Source: Stentor roeselii (taxonomy: Eukaryota; Ciliophora; Heterotrichea; Heterotrichida; Stentoridae). Taken from it: 22,976 bases of DNA. The translations under genes were made by a program, and so were the position numbers. The stretch is taken from positions 1 through 22,976 of the forward strand of contig RSEH01000407.1 in NCBI GenBank assembly GCA_006503475.1. Direction: 5' to 3'. Under the pieces are notes generated by a model, which saw only the letters and a program-made list of their open reading frames with translations, ran no database searches and was not told the origin of the DNA. Positions 1-8,331 of this stretch are shown piece by piece. Within the stretch, counting starts at the first letter, position 1; the number at the start of each line of letters is the position of its first letter.

Positions 1-137
1 CCCACCCTCGAGCGTTTTTCATAGGCAAGTAAGTAGATTTATAGTTAGTATCAAGGATTGTGTAGGGTGTTAATTTTGATTTGGAGAAATTGATATAGGG
101 TGTTATTAATGTAGGTAATGATATAGGGTGTAGGGTA

Positions 138-361
138 TTAGGGTGTTAATTTTGATATATTAATATATCATAAAATGACTAATATTACTTTTAAGTTTTA
201 GACACTCAGGTGTTAGGATGCTAATTTTTATATTATAATACATCATAATATAACTGATATTTCTTTTAAGGTTTTAAACACTCAGGTGTTAGGGTGTTAA
301 TTTTGATATATTAATACATAATAAAATGACTGATATTACTTTTAAAGTTTTAGACTCTCAG
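138..361 (+). repeat. Three degenerate ~75-bp tandem copies; copy 3 is the 5' end of the SNARE gene
   Basis: Copy 1 is 138-212 (75 bp), copy 2 is 213-288 (76 bp) and copy 3 is 289-361. Each begins TTAGG(G/A)TG(T/C)TAAT, continues through an AT-rich stretch, then a version of ATGACTGATATTACTTTTAA, and ends near ACTCAG. In copy 3 this becomes the start codon (326) and first 12 codons of the syntaxin gene. In copy 1 the matching ATG (175) runs into a stop after a one-base loss; in copy 2 the ATG is lost (ATAACTG). The block therefore holds the leader, start codon and first codons of the gene, repeated twice upstream in decayed form. The AGGGTGTTAATTTTGAT core also occurs alone at 64-80. Confidence 0.85.
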
Positions 362-1117
362 ACTATCAAAGCTATTCCATTAGCACCAGTCATCAAAGAC
401 TCTGCAGAAATCGTACTCTTTACTCAGTTCAGCTCTCTTCGATCAGAGCTTCTAAAGCTGGAAACCATTTACAATAATCTAATCTCATCTCTCCCAAGCA
501 ATAATCTTCACGACCGTGAAGCTCTGTAATCTTCAAACAGTTCCTTTTTAGCTCACTGCCACCAAGAAATCGAAAAACTGAAACAATTGAAAACAAATCC
601 TCTTTTAGTAGGAATAATAAAATGTTTGTACAGCCAAATCAAACAACTGACAGTGATCATTGAAAAGATCCAAAAAATCAAGCAAAATACAAACAAGACC
701 CTGAAGTCCATGGAAAAATCCCGAAGCCAGATCAACGAAGACTTAAAACTTGAGAGATCTGTTTTAGAAGAAGCGAAAAACTCTTCAGAGTTCAAAGAAA
801 CCAACCAACTTCTTTTTATAGAACTAAACAAATCAGACCAAGTCTTAGAATCAACTCAAGAAACAGTTTTTCAGCTCAGTTCATTACTGAAACACTTTTC
901 TCAAATCGTAGACGAGCAAGAATCAATGAGCTTGAACATTTTAACAGACGCTGAAAACAGTGTCCAAAACATGAAGACAGCTAATGTCGAGCTTCAAAGC
1001 GCCAATGAAAGAAGCAAAGGATACGAGAAAATATGGGCGGCTTATTTTTTGACTTTGACGATAATTTTGTTGTTTTATGACTGGAAGACTTCAAGAGTGG
1101 TATACATAGTAGACTAA
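326..1117 (+). CDS. Syntaxin-18/Ufe1-like Qa-SNARE (spliced)
   Basis: The coding sequence joins 326-525 and 541-1117 (258 aa) across a 15-nt intron. Without splicing, frame one stops inside the intron. The N-terminus (MTDITFKVLDSQTIKAI) resembles the syntaxin-18 N-peptide, which in that family sits ahead of a helical Habc-type region (here about residues 28-160). The SNARE helix covers about residues 172-226, with Q193 (in VDEQES) as the likely zero-layer glutamine. A C-terminal transmembrane segment at about 231-247 ends LLFYDWKTS, very like the end of animal syntaxin 18. Known members act in Golgi-to-ER retrograde fusion on the ER with Use1, Sec20 and Sec22. The start at 326 is the only one consistent with the N-peptide. 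The gene converges on the Ca2+ pump gene with 19 bp between stops. Confidence 0.85.
526..540 (+). other. 15-nt spliceosomal intron
   Basis: GTAATCTTCAAACAG. It lies in phase 2, and its second to fourth bases make an in-frame TAA. Removing it fuses a 66-codon N-terminal part to the downstream frame and gives one full-length syntaxin-18-like protein. Confidence 0.9.
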
Positions 1118-1136
1118 TTGAATGATTAAACAATAG

Positions 1137-4100
1137 TTATTTAGTTAAACTATATCTGTCTCTGTTATGAGTGCTGCTCACTAGCGACATCATTAAACTA
1201 GGCTGGTCATGATTTTCCATTCCAACCTGTGGAAAGACCTTGCTAGGAATCAACAACAAAACAAACCTCCATCCAATGGAAATAACTGAAAACGCCAAAC
1301 AAATAAACCATTGCTCTACAGTAAGTCCATCAACATGACAACTAAAAGCATAACTTCCAACTGAAACAATTAAAACCTGCATAAAAAACGTGAAAAACCA
1401 GATACCAATAAACATTTTATTCCTAAGAATTCCGCTAAAAGCATTGATTTCATCTCTCAGTTTTCTAGAATTGATTTCATTCGTGAGCTGCAACAATACA
1501 AAAACATTAAAAATATAAGTAAAATGTCTACTTGGTCCAATATCAGGGTCATCACTATATTCTTTATAATCCTCAGAACCATCAGGGTGGTAAATCCTTC
1601 CAGACCTGACACAATCAGTATCTTCATTATACTTGACCCTAGTCCCACTTCCAAATTCCGGTAAAAACCATTCACCAGCATACATCATAATAAACAACAA
1701 AATAATCTGCACAACACCCTGTCCAACAATATGCTTCCACATTCTCTTCTCAATAATAAACTCAGTCTTCTTATACGGCGGTCGATTCAGATGTTCATCA
1801 GTAGGCGGGTCAGTAGCAAGAGCAAGTGAAGCAAAGCTATCCATAATAAGATTAACCCACAACAACTGAACAGAAGTAAGAGGCGACTGTTGTATCGTAA
1901 TCGCTCCAACCATAGCACAAACAACAGCAACAATATTAACAGTGATCTGAAACTGCAAGAAACTTCTGATATTATCATAAATATTCCTTCCCCAAATAAC
2001 TGCTCGAACAATTGACTTAAAGTTATCATCAAGTAAAATAATCCCAGCTGATTCCTTCGCCATTTCAGTCCCAGTGATGCCCATAGCGAAGCCAATATCC
2101 GCTTTACTCAAGGCAGGGGCGTCGTTGGTGCCGTCGCCAGTCACAGCGACGACATGGCCTATCTGCTTAAGCCCAGTGACCAATGTGTACTTATCATCCG
2201 GCTGAGAACGTGCGAGAACTGCCAGATTTTTCACAATTTCACGAAAAGCGTCAAGGTCAGCGACGACATCTTCTCGAATTGGCTTGTCCTGGCCTTTTGC
2301 TTCTTTTTGGTTGCGTGGGCAAGGACAGACTCGAGTTTTACATTCTTTACAGACGGTTCCTCCAGTTTTAATTGCGAAGTCTTTTCCTTCCATTACTGTC
2401 TGAGAGTCCCGGCTGATGATGTTGCATTCTTTTGCTATTGCCCGAGCTGTTGCTTTGTTGTCGCCTGTCACCATTCTTACAGTTATTCCTGCCTTTTGAC
2501 AGAGTCGAACAGCTTCTGGAACTTCTGGACGGATCGGGTCACGGATCCCGACGAGAGAAATGAGAGTCAGGCTGGACTTTTCTAGTTCTGGGAAACCTGA
2601 TGAGTCGAATTTTTCAATTTCGGTATCGGTTGGAAGGTCTCTGAAGGCGAGAGCGATTACTCTTAATGCGTTTTCAGTCATTTTTTCGATTGTGGATTGG
2701 ATTTGGTCTCGGATGTCAGTGGATAAAATGTGGGATTTACCGTCCATTGTCAGGTAGTCTGTGCAACACCCTGATACCACTTCTGAAGCTCCTTTCACAT
2801 GAAGTCTTAAATTCCCTTCTTCGGTTGTAACGACAATACTCGACCTTTTCCGTTTACTTGAAAAGGGAAAAACTCTGTTAAACCTTTCAAAGTAAAGTTT
2901 TCTTGACTCGACACAATCAGAATGTCCAAGTTCCTTCATCAGTACAATCATAGCAATTTCAGTCTTACTTCCTTGTTTACCTTTTTCAGGGTCTATGAAA
3001 GCAGAAGAGTTAACAAAAATAGTTTCTTTTAAAATCTTTAAAAATTCAGCAGGAAAAGTGGAATGACTGACAGGGTTCATCTCGACATTCAAATGACTTC
3101 CACCTACCCAGATTTCTGAGACAGTCATCAAATTCTGAGTTAAAGTTCCAGTCTTATCAGAGCAGATCTGGTCAGCGCCTCCCATAGTTTCACAAGCTTG
3201 CATTTTTCTCACCAAGTTATTCTCATTCTGCATCTTTTTGATAGAATAAGCAAGTGAAATCGTGACAGCTAAAGGAAGTCCTTCAGGAATTGCGACGACC
3301 AAGACAGTGATTCCGATGATTAAAAATTTGACGAGGAGTAAAGGATGTTCTCCATTTTTCCAGTTAATTTCTCCTGTTGCGATTTCAATGATGAAGCGAA
3401 GGTAAAGTGCTATTAACGTGATCACTGCACAGACAAGGCCAAGTTTACCAACAGCGCTTGCTACTTTTGTAAGTTTTACTTGAAGAGGAGTCTGCTCGTC
3501 AGCTCTTTCAGCAAGGTCGAAAATTCTCCCTTCAGCTGAATTTTTCCCAACAGCTAATACAACCATAGTGCCGACACCTTCAGCTAAGTTAGTTCCAGAC
3601 AACATGACAGGACTAGGAAGTTCATGATGTCTATCTTCTTCATTTTTTTTAATTCCTTCAATGATTGCAGGGTTATTCAAAAAGTACTCTTCTTTCATTT
3701 TAAGAGCTTCTTCAAAAGAGACCTTTTTAATGTTGTCGTTTTCACCTGTCATCGCAGCTTCGACGACTTCGATTTGAGAGGCTTCGAGAAGGATCCCGTC
3801 GGCAGGTATCGTGATTCCGTTCTCGACTCTGATGATGTCGCCCACCAGCAGATGCTTCGGGTGCATCGAGGCCCATCTTCCGTCTCTTAAGGTAGTCACA
3901 AGTCGGCCTGTCCTGTTACGCTTTTTAAGTTCTTTGAATTTTTTTTGCTTTTGCAAATCGTTCACAGCTGTCACGTTGACGACCACTGCGACTGCGACTA
4001 TTATTGCAAAGCCTTCAATCCACCCGTAGGCTGGGTGGTCGTCTAGGGTGGCGCCGATGATGAGACTTAAAAGGCCAGAAACAGTTAAAACTCTTAAAAT

Positions 4101-4403
4101 AGGATCTTCTAGGACTTCCCAGCAGATTTCAAAATAAGTTTTTACCTTTTCCTTTGCCGGCTTGTTGTCACCGAAGAGCTTTTTACGTTCTGAATGGTCT
4201 TCTGAGGTGTTGAGACCGTTTTTAAAGGATGTTTTTAGTTTGTCTTCGTAAGCTTGAACACCTCCTTCGTTTTCAATCGCTTCGATGTCCTCTGCTAGTT
4301 TGCGTTGACGATAAGCTTCAACTATTGAGAGTAATTCAGTTATCGTGGTTGTGAAAATTGAAACTAGAGGGTCGGTAGATTCGCCTTGAGGTTCTATTTT
4401 CAT
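1137..4403 (-). CDS. Plasma-membrane-type Ca2+-transporting P-type ATPase (P2B, PMCA-like)
   Basis: This 1088-aa protein would export Ca2+ using ATP. All P-type landmarks are present: TGE at 219-221 in the actuator domain, PEGLP at 373-377 in TM4, phosphorylation site DKTGT with D416, and TGDGTNDAP at 755-763 in the P domain. Membrane pairs are visible at about 103-149 and 320-385, followed by about six more helices from 815 to 1052. The order and spacing match PMCA pumps rather than SERCA. After the last helix only about 36 residues remain, too short for the long calmodulin-binding tail of animal PMCAs. The N-terminal cytosolic part is about 100 residues. A Cys cluster (C685, C688, C693, C695) sits in an insertion before the P-domain end. 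No intron is needed. A small gene on the same strand ends 38 bp upstream of its start. Confidence 0.95.
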   Translation of the reverse strand: MKIEPQGESTDPLVSIFTTTITELLSIVEAYRQRKLAEDIEAIENEGGVQAYEDKLKTSFKNGLNTSEDHSERKKLFGDNKPAKEKVKTYFEICWEVLEDPILRVLTVSGLLSLIIGATLDDHPAYGWIEGFAIIVAVAVVVNVTAVNDLQKQKKFKELKKRNRTGRLVTTLRDGRWASMHPKHLLVGDIIRVENGITIPADGILLEASQIEVVEAAMTGENDNIKKVSFEEALKMKEEYFLNNPAIIEGIKKNEEDRHHELPSPVMLSGTNLAEGVGTMVVLAVGKNSAEGRIFDLAERADEQTPLQVKLTKVASAVGKLGLVCAVITLIALYLRFIIEIATGEINWKNGEHPLLLVKFLIIGITVLVVAIPEGLPLAVTISLAYSIKKMQNENNLVRKMQACETMGGADQICSDKTGTLTQNLMTVSEIWVGGSHLNVEMNPVSHSTFPAEFLKILKETIFVNSSAFIDPEKGKQGSKTEIAMIVLMKELGHSDCVESRKLYFERFNRVFPFSSKRKRSSIVVTTEEGNLRLHVKGASEVVSGCCTDYLTMDGKSHILSTDIRDQIQSTIEKMTENALRVIALAFRDLPTDTEIEKFDSSGFPELEKSSLTLISLVGIRDPIRPEVPEAVRLCQKAGITVRMVTGDNKATARAIAKECNIISRDSQTVMEGKDFAIKTGGTVCKECKTRVCPCPRNQKEAKGQDKPIREDVVADLDAFREIVKNLAVLARSQPDDKYTLVTGLKQIGHVVAVTGDGTNDAPALSKADIGFAMGITGTEMAKESAGIILLDDNFKSIVRAVIWGRNIYDNIRSFLQFQITVNIVAVVCAMVGAITIQQSPLTSVQLLWVNLIMDSFASLALATDPPTDEHLNRPPYKKTEFIIEKRMWKHIVGQGVVQIILLFIMMYAGEWFLPEFGSGTRVKYNEDTDCVRSGRIYHPDGSEDYKEYSDDPDIGPSRHFTYIFNVFVLLQLTNEINSRKLRDEINAFSGILRNKMFIGIWFFTFFMQVLIVSVGSYAFSCHVDGLTVEQWFICLAFSVISIGWRFVLLLIPSKVFPQVGMENHDQPSLMMSLVSSTHNRDRYSLTK

Positions 4404-4441
4404 TGATGGATTTATTTAAGGATAGAATTGTGGATTTCAAA

Positions 4442-4639
4442 TTATGGACTTTTATCAACTTTTGAATCTTCTACTAAATCTGGAGGTAAGGGCGCCGGTT
4501 GAGGGATTGCTGTGGGTACGCCTGGCTCGAGTTCTGATTTCCATTGTTGTAGGACTTCAAGAACTTCTCCTCCTAACTCGTGCGCGTTACTTGCTGTTAG
4601 CACCCGGGTGAGGAATTCGTCAAGGTTGTCACTGTCCAT
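4442..4639 (-). CDS. Small acidic, Pro-rich protein, unknown
   Basis: A 65-aa open frame beginning MDSDNLDEF, with a short predicted helix (about residues 5-37) and a proline-rich end (IPQPAPLPPDL). An in-frame upstream ATG at 4690 would add 17 hydrophobic, AT-rich residues. I prefer 4639 because it follows the TATTTATAAAA context seen before other starts here, and base composition becomes coding-like there. It lies 38 bp upstream of the Ca2+ pump gene on the same strand and diverges from the GST gene. I do not recognise the family. The mixed, GC-richer codons and the tight placement argue that it is real, but its shortness leaves doubt. Confidence 0.5.
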   Translation of the reverse strand: MDSDNLDEFLTRVLTASNAHELGGEVLEVLQQWKSELEPGVPTAIPQPAPLPPDLVEDSKVDKSP

Positions 4640-4860
4640 TTTTATAAATAACTGGAAACAGGAAAAACTGAAGATTTTTATCATTCTCATAGCCAGAAAT
4701 AATCTTCAATAAAAAAATCACTAAAAACTTAAATAACTAAAAATAATTTCCCTATCCCACAGAAATAAGAAAAATAATCTTTCATTAACTTATCTCCTTC
4801 CAAGTCTAAACTAAAAATCATTCATACAAGTCATATTCATATTCTAAAACCATAATTAAT
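4640..4860. promoter_or_regulatory. Divergent intergenic region of the small gene and GST
   Basis: 221 bp of AT-rich, G-poor sequence on the plus strand between two divergent genes. The last bases before the GST start are ATAATTAAT. This must hold both promoters, but I see no recognisable element beyond the A/T tract before each ATG. Confidence 0.45.
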
Positions 4861-5493
4861 ATGGCTGCAGTGACTTTGCATTACTTCGACTTATACGCCA
4901 GAGGTGAGTTGATCCGAATGATCCTGACTTACCACGGGGTAGACTTCGTCGACCACCGAGTGACGATGGACGAATGGTCAACTCTAAGGACTTCCGGCCT
5001 GGCAGAATTCGGACAGTTGCCTGTTCTAGAAATCGACGGATTGAAACTTGTAGAAAGTCGCTCGATTTCGCGTTATTTATGCCAAAAGTTCGGGTATTAC
5101 CCTTCAGACCCTGTCGATGTCTACTGGGTCGAGTCTTTATGTGACTTAAAGGAAGACATCTTCTCGTCTGTTGCTAAAACAGCCTGGGGCACTGATACTG
5201 AAGCTTTGGAAAAGGTTTACAAAGAAGATATTCCTTGGTGGCTGGAAAAAATTGAAGCTAGACTTGTTAGAAATCAAGGAGGTGATGGGTGGTTTGTTGG
5301 AAATGATATTAGTAGAGCTGACTTTGAAATTTTTCAACTTGTTTGGGATGGAATTTTGAGACCTGGGTTAAAGGAAAAGTTTAGTCATTTGTTGGAAGTT
5401 ACACCGAAGTTGGATGCTTTTGTTAAGAGGTTTGTGGAAAGCTCTCAGAGGTTGAAGGAGTATCTTGGGTCTAGACCTATTTGCACTCTTTAA
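4861..5493 (+). CDS. Glutathione S-transferase, sigma/pi-like
   Basis: A 210-aa cytosolic GST of typical length. The N-terminal thioredoxin-like domain (about 1-80) carries the catalytic Tyr (Y8 in LHYFDLYARGE) and the glutathione-site motif QLPVLEIDG (52-60, with the cis-Pro at 54) followed by ES at 65-66. The all-helical C-terminal domain spans about 85-205 and contains the ADFEIFQL segment expected at the N-capping box. The family conjugates glutathione to electrophiles, and some members isomerise or reduce substrates. The Tyr-type N-domain places it in the sigma/pi/alpha/mu group; I cannot fix the subclass by eye. No intron is needed. The start is the first Met, directly after ATAATTAAT. 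Confidence 0.92.
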   Translation: MAAVTLHYFDLYARGELIRMILTYHGVDFVDHRVTMDEWSTLRTSGLAEFGQLPVLEIDGLKLVESRSISRYLCQKFGYYPSDPVDVYWVESLCDLKEDIFSSVAKTAWGTDTEALEKVYKEDIPWWLEKIEARLVRNQGGDGWFVGNDISRADFEIFQLVWDGILRPGLKEKFSHLLEVTPKLDAFVKRFVESSQRLKEYLGSRPICTL

Positions 5494-5706
5494 TAGTTAG
5501 GTTTTTTTTTATTTGGATGAGATTGGATTTATATTTAGATGGTTTTTAGTTTTTTGGGTTTATTTGGGAAATTTGAGGGGATTGGAATGTTTGAGTGATT
5601 TGAATTATTACACAAAGAAAACATTTAAAAGAAGATCTTCTATATATAAACTAAGAAAAACTCTTAATTACTTCTAACCTCTCCAAAAATACACTTCTCA
5701 ACTAGC

Positions 5707-6801
5707 TTAAAGTAAATCACTCTGAACTAAGTTTACATCATGAAATTCCTTATTTTCCCTAACACCCAAAATTTTATCCTTTAATCCTTTTGTGCGATTT
5801 TCAATTTCCTGCATTTCCTGATCCATTTCAATATTTTTACCTTCAAGTAATTTCAATAGTTCAAAAATTTCTCTACTTCTTTCAAAGATTTTTTTTGATT
5901 CTTTGCTAATTTTTTCTTTTCTCAATCTTGAAATTTTTTCCTGCATTTGAATTTTTTCAGCAGAAGTTTCGATATTCAAAATTTTCTGCTTAACCCTTTC
6001 AACAACCTTCTGATGTTGCTGAGAAAGTTGAGAAACAACAAGATTTAATTCATTAGAGCGATTTAAAAGTCGATCATTCGAAAATTTCGTTTTAAAATTT
6101 TTTATTTTCAAGTCTTCGATTTTTGTCTGATTTTCTAGAATAGTTGATTTTTTCTGTTCTATGAAATTTTTTTTTTTGGTAAAGAGATTTTTTTGTTGAT
6201 TTAGGGTACTTAAAGCGTTTTTTACTAGTTTTTTAGTTTCTAGAGCTTTTTTTGTTTCGACTTGCATAAACTGTAAGATTTTCAGTTTTTCGTCTTTAGT
6301 TCCATATAATTTTACTAGACTTCGGTTTATATCAGAAATAGTTTTATTTGCAAACTGGTGAATAAGACTTCCTTCATTAACTTTTTCTTGCATTTCTTTT
6401 AATTCTCGTTGTTCTGCATTATTTCTAAGTTCAAGACGTTCAACTCTTCGAAGCAAATCAAGGTTTATTGCATTTAAATCATCGTTTAAATCTGGATTTG
6501 TTTCGATTTTTGCATTTTTGAGGCTAACTGATCGAATATTTTGTAAAGATCTACTTTTTTTTTGTTTTTTTTCGGTTTTTCGCTGAATGAGTGCCAGTCT
6601 TTGGTTTAAGTCGATGACTATTTTCCCGATGTGCTCAAATAAGCTGAATGTCTTAAATTCATAGCTTTTGATAAGTCTCCACTTCGGGTTCCAGCATGGG
6701 TCGATCGAGATGCTTTCTGAGTTGGGAGACGTGGGGACTGTTGTGCAGGGTGTTATTTTTTTAGAATATTCTGCTGAGCTATTGAGCTTTTTGTGCATCA
6801 T
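5707..6801 (-). CDS. Coiled-coil protein, unknown
   Basis: A 364-aa protein, rich in Lys, Glu, Gln and Leu, with long heptad-like helices from about residue 105 to 350. The first ~60 residues are non-helical and include a short Cys/Trp-containing stretch (IDPCWNPKWRLIKS) that could be a conserved N-terminal motif. A basic segment (KTEKKQKKSRS, about 74-84) separates head and coil. There is no membrane segment or catalytic motif. Such proteins in ciliates are often cortical, basal-body or ciliary, but nothing here proves that. The start is MM at 6801 after AAAA. It diverges from the small gene at 6897 and converges on GST with 213 bp between. Confidence 0.8.
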   Translation of the reverse strand: MMHKKLNSSAEYSKKITPCTTVPTSPNSESISIDPCWNPKWRLIKSYEFKTFSLFEHIGKIVIDLNQRLALIQRKTEKKQKKSRSLQNIRSVSLKNAKIETNPDLNDDLNAINLDLLRRVERLELRNNAEQRELKEMQEKVNEGSLIHQFANKTISDINRSLVKLYGTKDEKLKILQFMQVETKKALETKKLVKNALSTLNQQKNLFTKKKNFIEQKKSTILENQTKIEDLKIKNFKTKFSNDRLLNRSNELNLVVSQLSQQHQKVVERVKQKILNIETSAEKIQMQEKISRLRKEKISKESKKIFERSREIFELLKLLEGKNIEMDQEMQEIENRTKGLKDKILGVRENKEFHDVNLVQSDLL

Positions 6802-6896
6802 TTTTAGCTTTATAATGGATCTTTGTGCAGAGGATTATTATTTTGTCTACTGGGAACTTTGGAATGAAGGATGTTGCTAGAATGGATGCAATAAAT
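6802..6896. promoter_or_regulatory. Divergent 95-bp intergenic region
   Basis: It separates the coiled-coil gene (-) from the spliced small gene (+). The plus-strand start is preceded by GCAATAAAT, the same A/T-rich leader seen at other starts in the window. No other motif is evident. Confidence 0.4.
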
Positions 6897-7211
6897 ATGA
6901 CTGAGCATAATAGATTTGGTTTCTTGAATGGGAACACGGCTTATTGCAAACATTTGTAAATTATAGTCAGTGGAAATAGGGTACTGATGCTTTCGAGTCG
7001 TTCTAGTTTGAAAGGTACGAGTCCTTTACAATTGAAGACTTATGATTCAAGTCCTCGTTTTTTGTCTCGTCGGACTCCTCAAAAGCCATTCATTTCCCAA
7101 TCCTCATCAATAGATGGTCCTCTTCAAGATTTCTGTTCCCTTCTCAAGACCTACTCATTATCCGACCGCCTTCAAATATTTTCAGACCTAATCCAAGATT
7201 CCTCAAAATAA
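6897..7211 (+). CDS. Small Ser/Arg-rich protein, unknown (spliced)
   Basis: The coding sequence joins 6897-6955 and 6971-7211 (99 aa) across a 15-nt GTAA...CAG intron. The start ATG follows AATAAAT. The first exon gives MTEHNRFGFLNGNTAYCKH and joins in frame to the Ser-rich second exon (LSSRSSLKGTSPLQL...). Without the intron, only a 74-aa fragment from 6987 would be seen. The middle is a basic, Ser/Pro-rich region (likely disordered), and the last ~30 residues form a probable helix (LQDFCSLLKTYSLSDRLQIF). I do not recognise the family. It converges on the AGC kinase gene with 23 bp between stops. Confidence 0.65.
6956..6970 (+). other. 15-nt intron
   Basis: GTAAATTATAGTCAG, phase 2. Removing it joins an upstream exon starting at a well-placed ATG to the Ser-rich frame and eliminates the in-frame TAA that begins at its second base. 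Confidence 0.75.
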
Positions 7212-7234
7212 TCTAATAACCAATTCTAACTATT

Positions 7235-8254
7235 CTACCCATTAAAGGCTGGTTTTTCTCCATAGCTCCATCCATCATATCCCGGACTAGAAGCAAGATT
7301 AGCTTCTTTCCCCGCCGAGTCATTAGCAGGTATTTTTAAAAACTCATTCTCGAAGTAACTACAAGGATTTTGCGAGTTAGGCACGAAAAAAGGACGAACT
7401 TCTTTCCTCATAATAGCATCCCAGTCAACATCTCTGAACCAAAGACTATTTTTAATATCATTGCTTCCATTCGGCCCTGACCCAAGCCTCATTTCAGGAG
7501 ACTTCTGAAAAAGCCCAGAAAGTAAAACCTTCACATTTTGACTGAGAAAGTCCGGGTAAGTGATTTCCCCGAATTGAATATTATTGAAAAGTCTTTCTCG
7601 GTCCCGGGTATAAAAAGGGGGAAGTCCAGTCAACATTTCATAAATCAAAGCACCGAGACTCCACCAGTCAACAGCTTTGCCATGACCAGTCTTCGCCAGG
7701 ATTTCAGGAGCTAGGTACTCAGGAGTGCCACAAAAGCTAAAAGCGCCGTTGTTTCCTTGAATTTCTTCTTTACTTAATCCAAAGTCAGTGATTTTCGCAT
7801 AGCCTTCAGCGTCGATAACAACGTTTTCTGGCTTTAAACTATTTAAAATTTACTCGCGGTAGACAATGTTGAGAGAATGAAGATGCTCAATTGCCAGAAC
7901 GATGCAAGAAGCGTAGAACTTTGCACGAGTCTCGTCGAATCGACCGACTCTTGAGAGATGGTAGAACAACTCGCCTCCAGGGCAGAATTCAAGAACAAGG
8001 TAAAGTTTTTTAGAGTTTCTGAAAGCGTATTTCATCTTGACGATAAAAGGATGATTCACTCTTTCTAAGACACTTCTCTCTGTTTTCGTGTGAAGGACTT
8101 GGTTACGACGCTCGATGTAGTCTTTTTTCAGCATTTTAATCGCCAGTCGCTCTTGGGTGTCTTTTTTACTGACAAGAAGGACTTTTCCGTAAGAGCCTTT
8201 CCCGATAACGCTGATTAAGTTGAAGTCGTCGATTGTTACTTTTTGTTCAACCAT
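7235..8254 (-). CDS. AGC-family Ser/Thr protein kinase (spliced)
   Basis: Exons are 7854-8254 and 7235-7838 (334 aa), split by a 15-nt intron within the catalytic loop codon for Asp. Kinase landmarks: GKGSYG at 18-23, ATP-binding Lys in AIK (K40), YRDLKPEN with D134, DFG at 152-154, activation-loop Ser168 in FSFCGTPE (the usual PDK1 site), and APE at 177-179. The C-terminal AGC tail runs from about 275 and ends with a hydrophobic-motif-like YDGWSY (321-326, candidate Ser325). This points to an AKT/SGK/S6K-like kinase. There is no PH, C2 or other N-terminal domain: the kinase domain starts at residue 10. It diverges from the HSF gene across 77 bp. Confidence 0.93.
7839..7853 (-). other. 15-nt intron in the kinase catalytic loop
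   Basis: On the minus strand it reads GTAAATTTTAAATAG. Splicing turns YRE-stop into the invariant YRDLKPEN, so this intron is supported by an unmistakable conserved motif on both sides. Confidence 0.97.
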
Positions 8255-8331
8255 TTATTTGAAGTGGACGTGAAGGACGTGATAGTTGAAAATGATGGAG
8301 AAAAGGTGGAGTTTCGATGTATTTATTATAA
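8255..8331. promoter_or_regulatory. 77-bp shared region between AGC kinase and HSF genes
   Basis: Both start codons lie at the edges of this interval, so both promoters and leaders must fit in 77 bp. The HSF side ends TATTTATTATAA directly before ATG. I see no clear heat-shock element (repeated GAA/TTC at 5-bp spacing). Confidence 0.5.

Noticed and set aside
1787-2095. 102-codon minus-strand frame inside the Ca2+ pump gene, Leu-rich
   Set aside because: It is a shifted-frame shadow of the pump's transmembrane region, which reads perfectly in its own frame.
3465-3480. 16-nt GTAAAACTTACAAAAG in the Ca2+ pump gene, minus strand
   Set aside because: Removal would shift the frame, while the unspliced protein matches the family (LQVKLTKVASAVGK).
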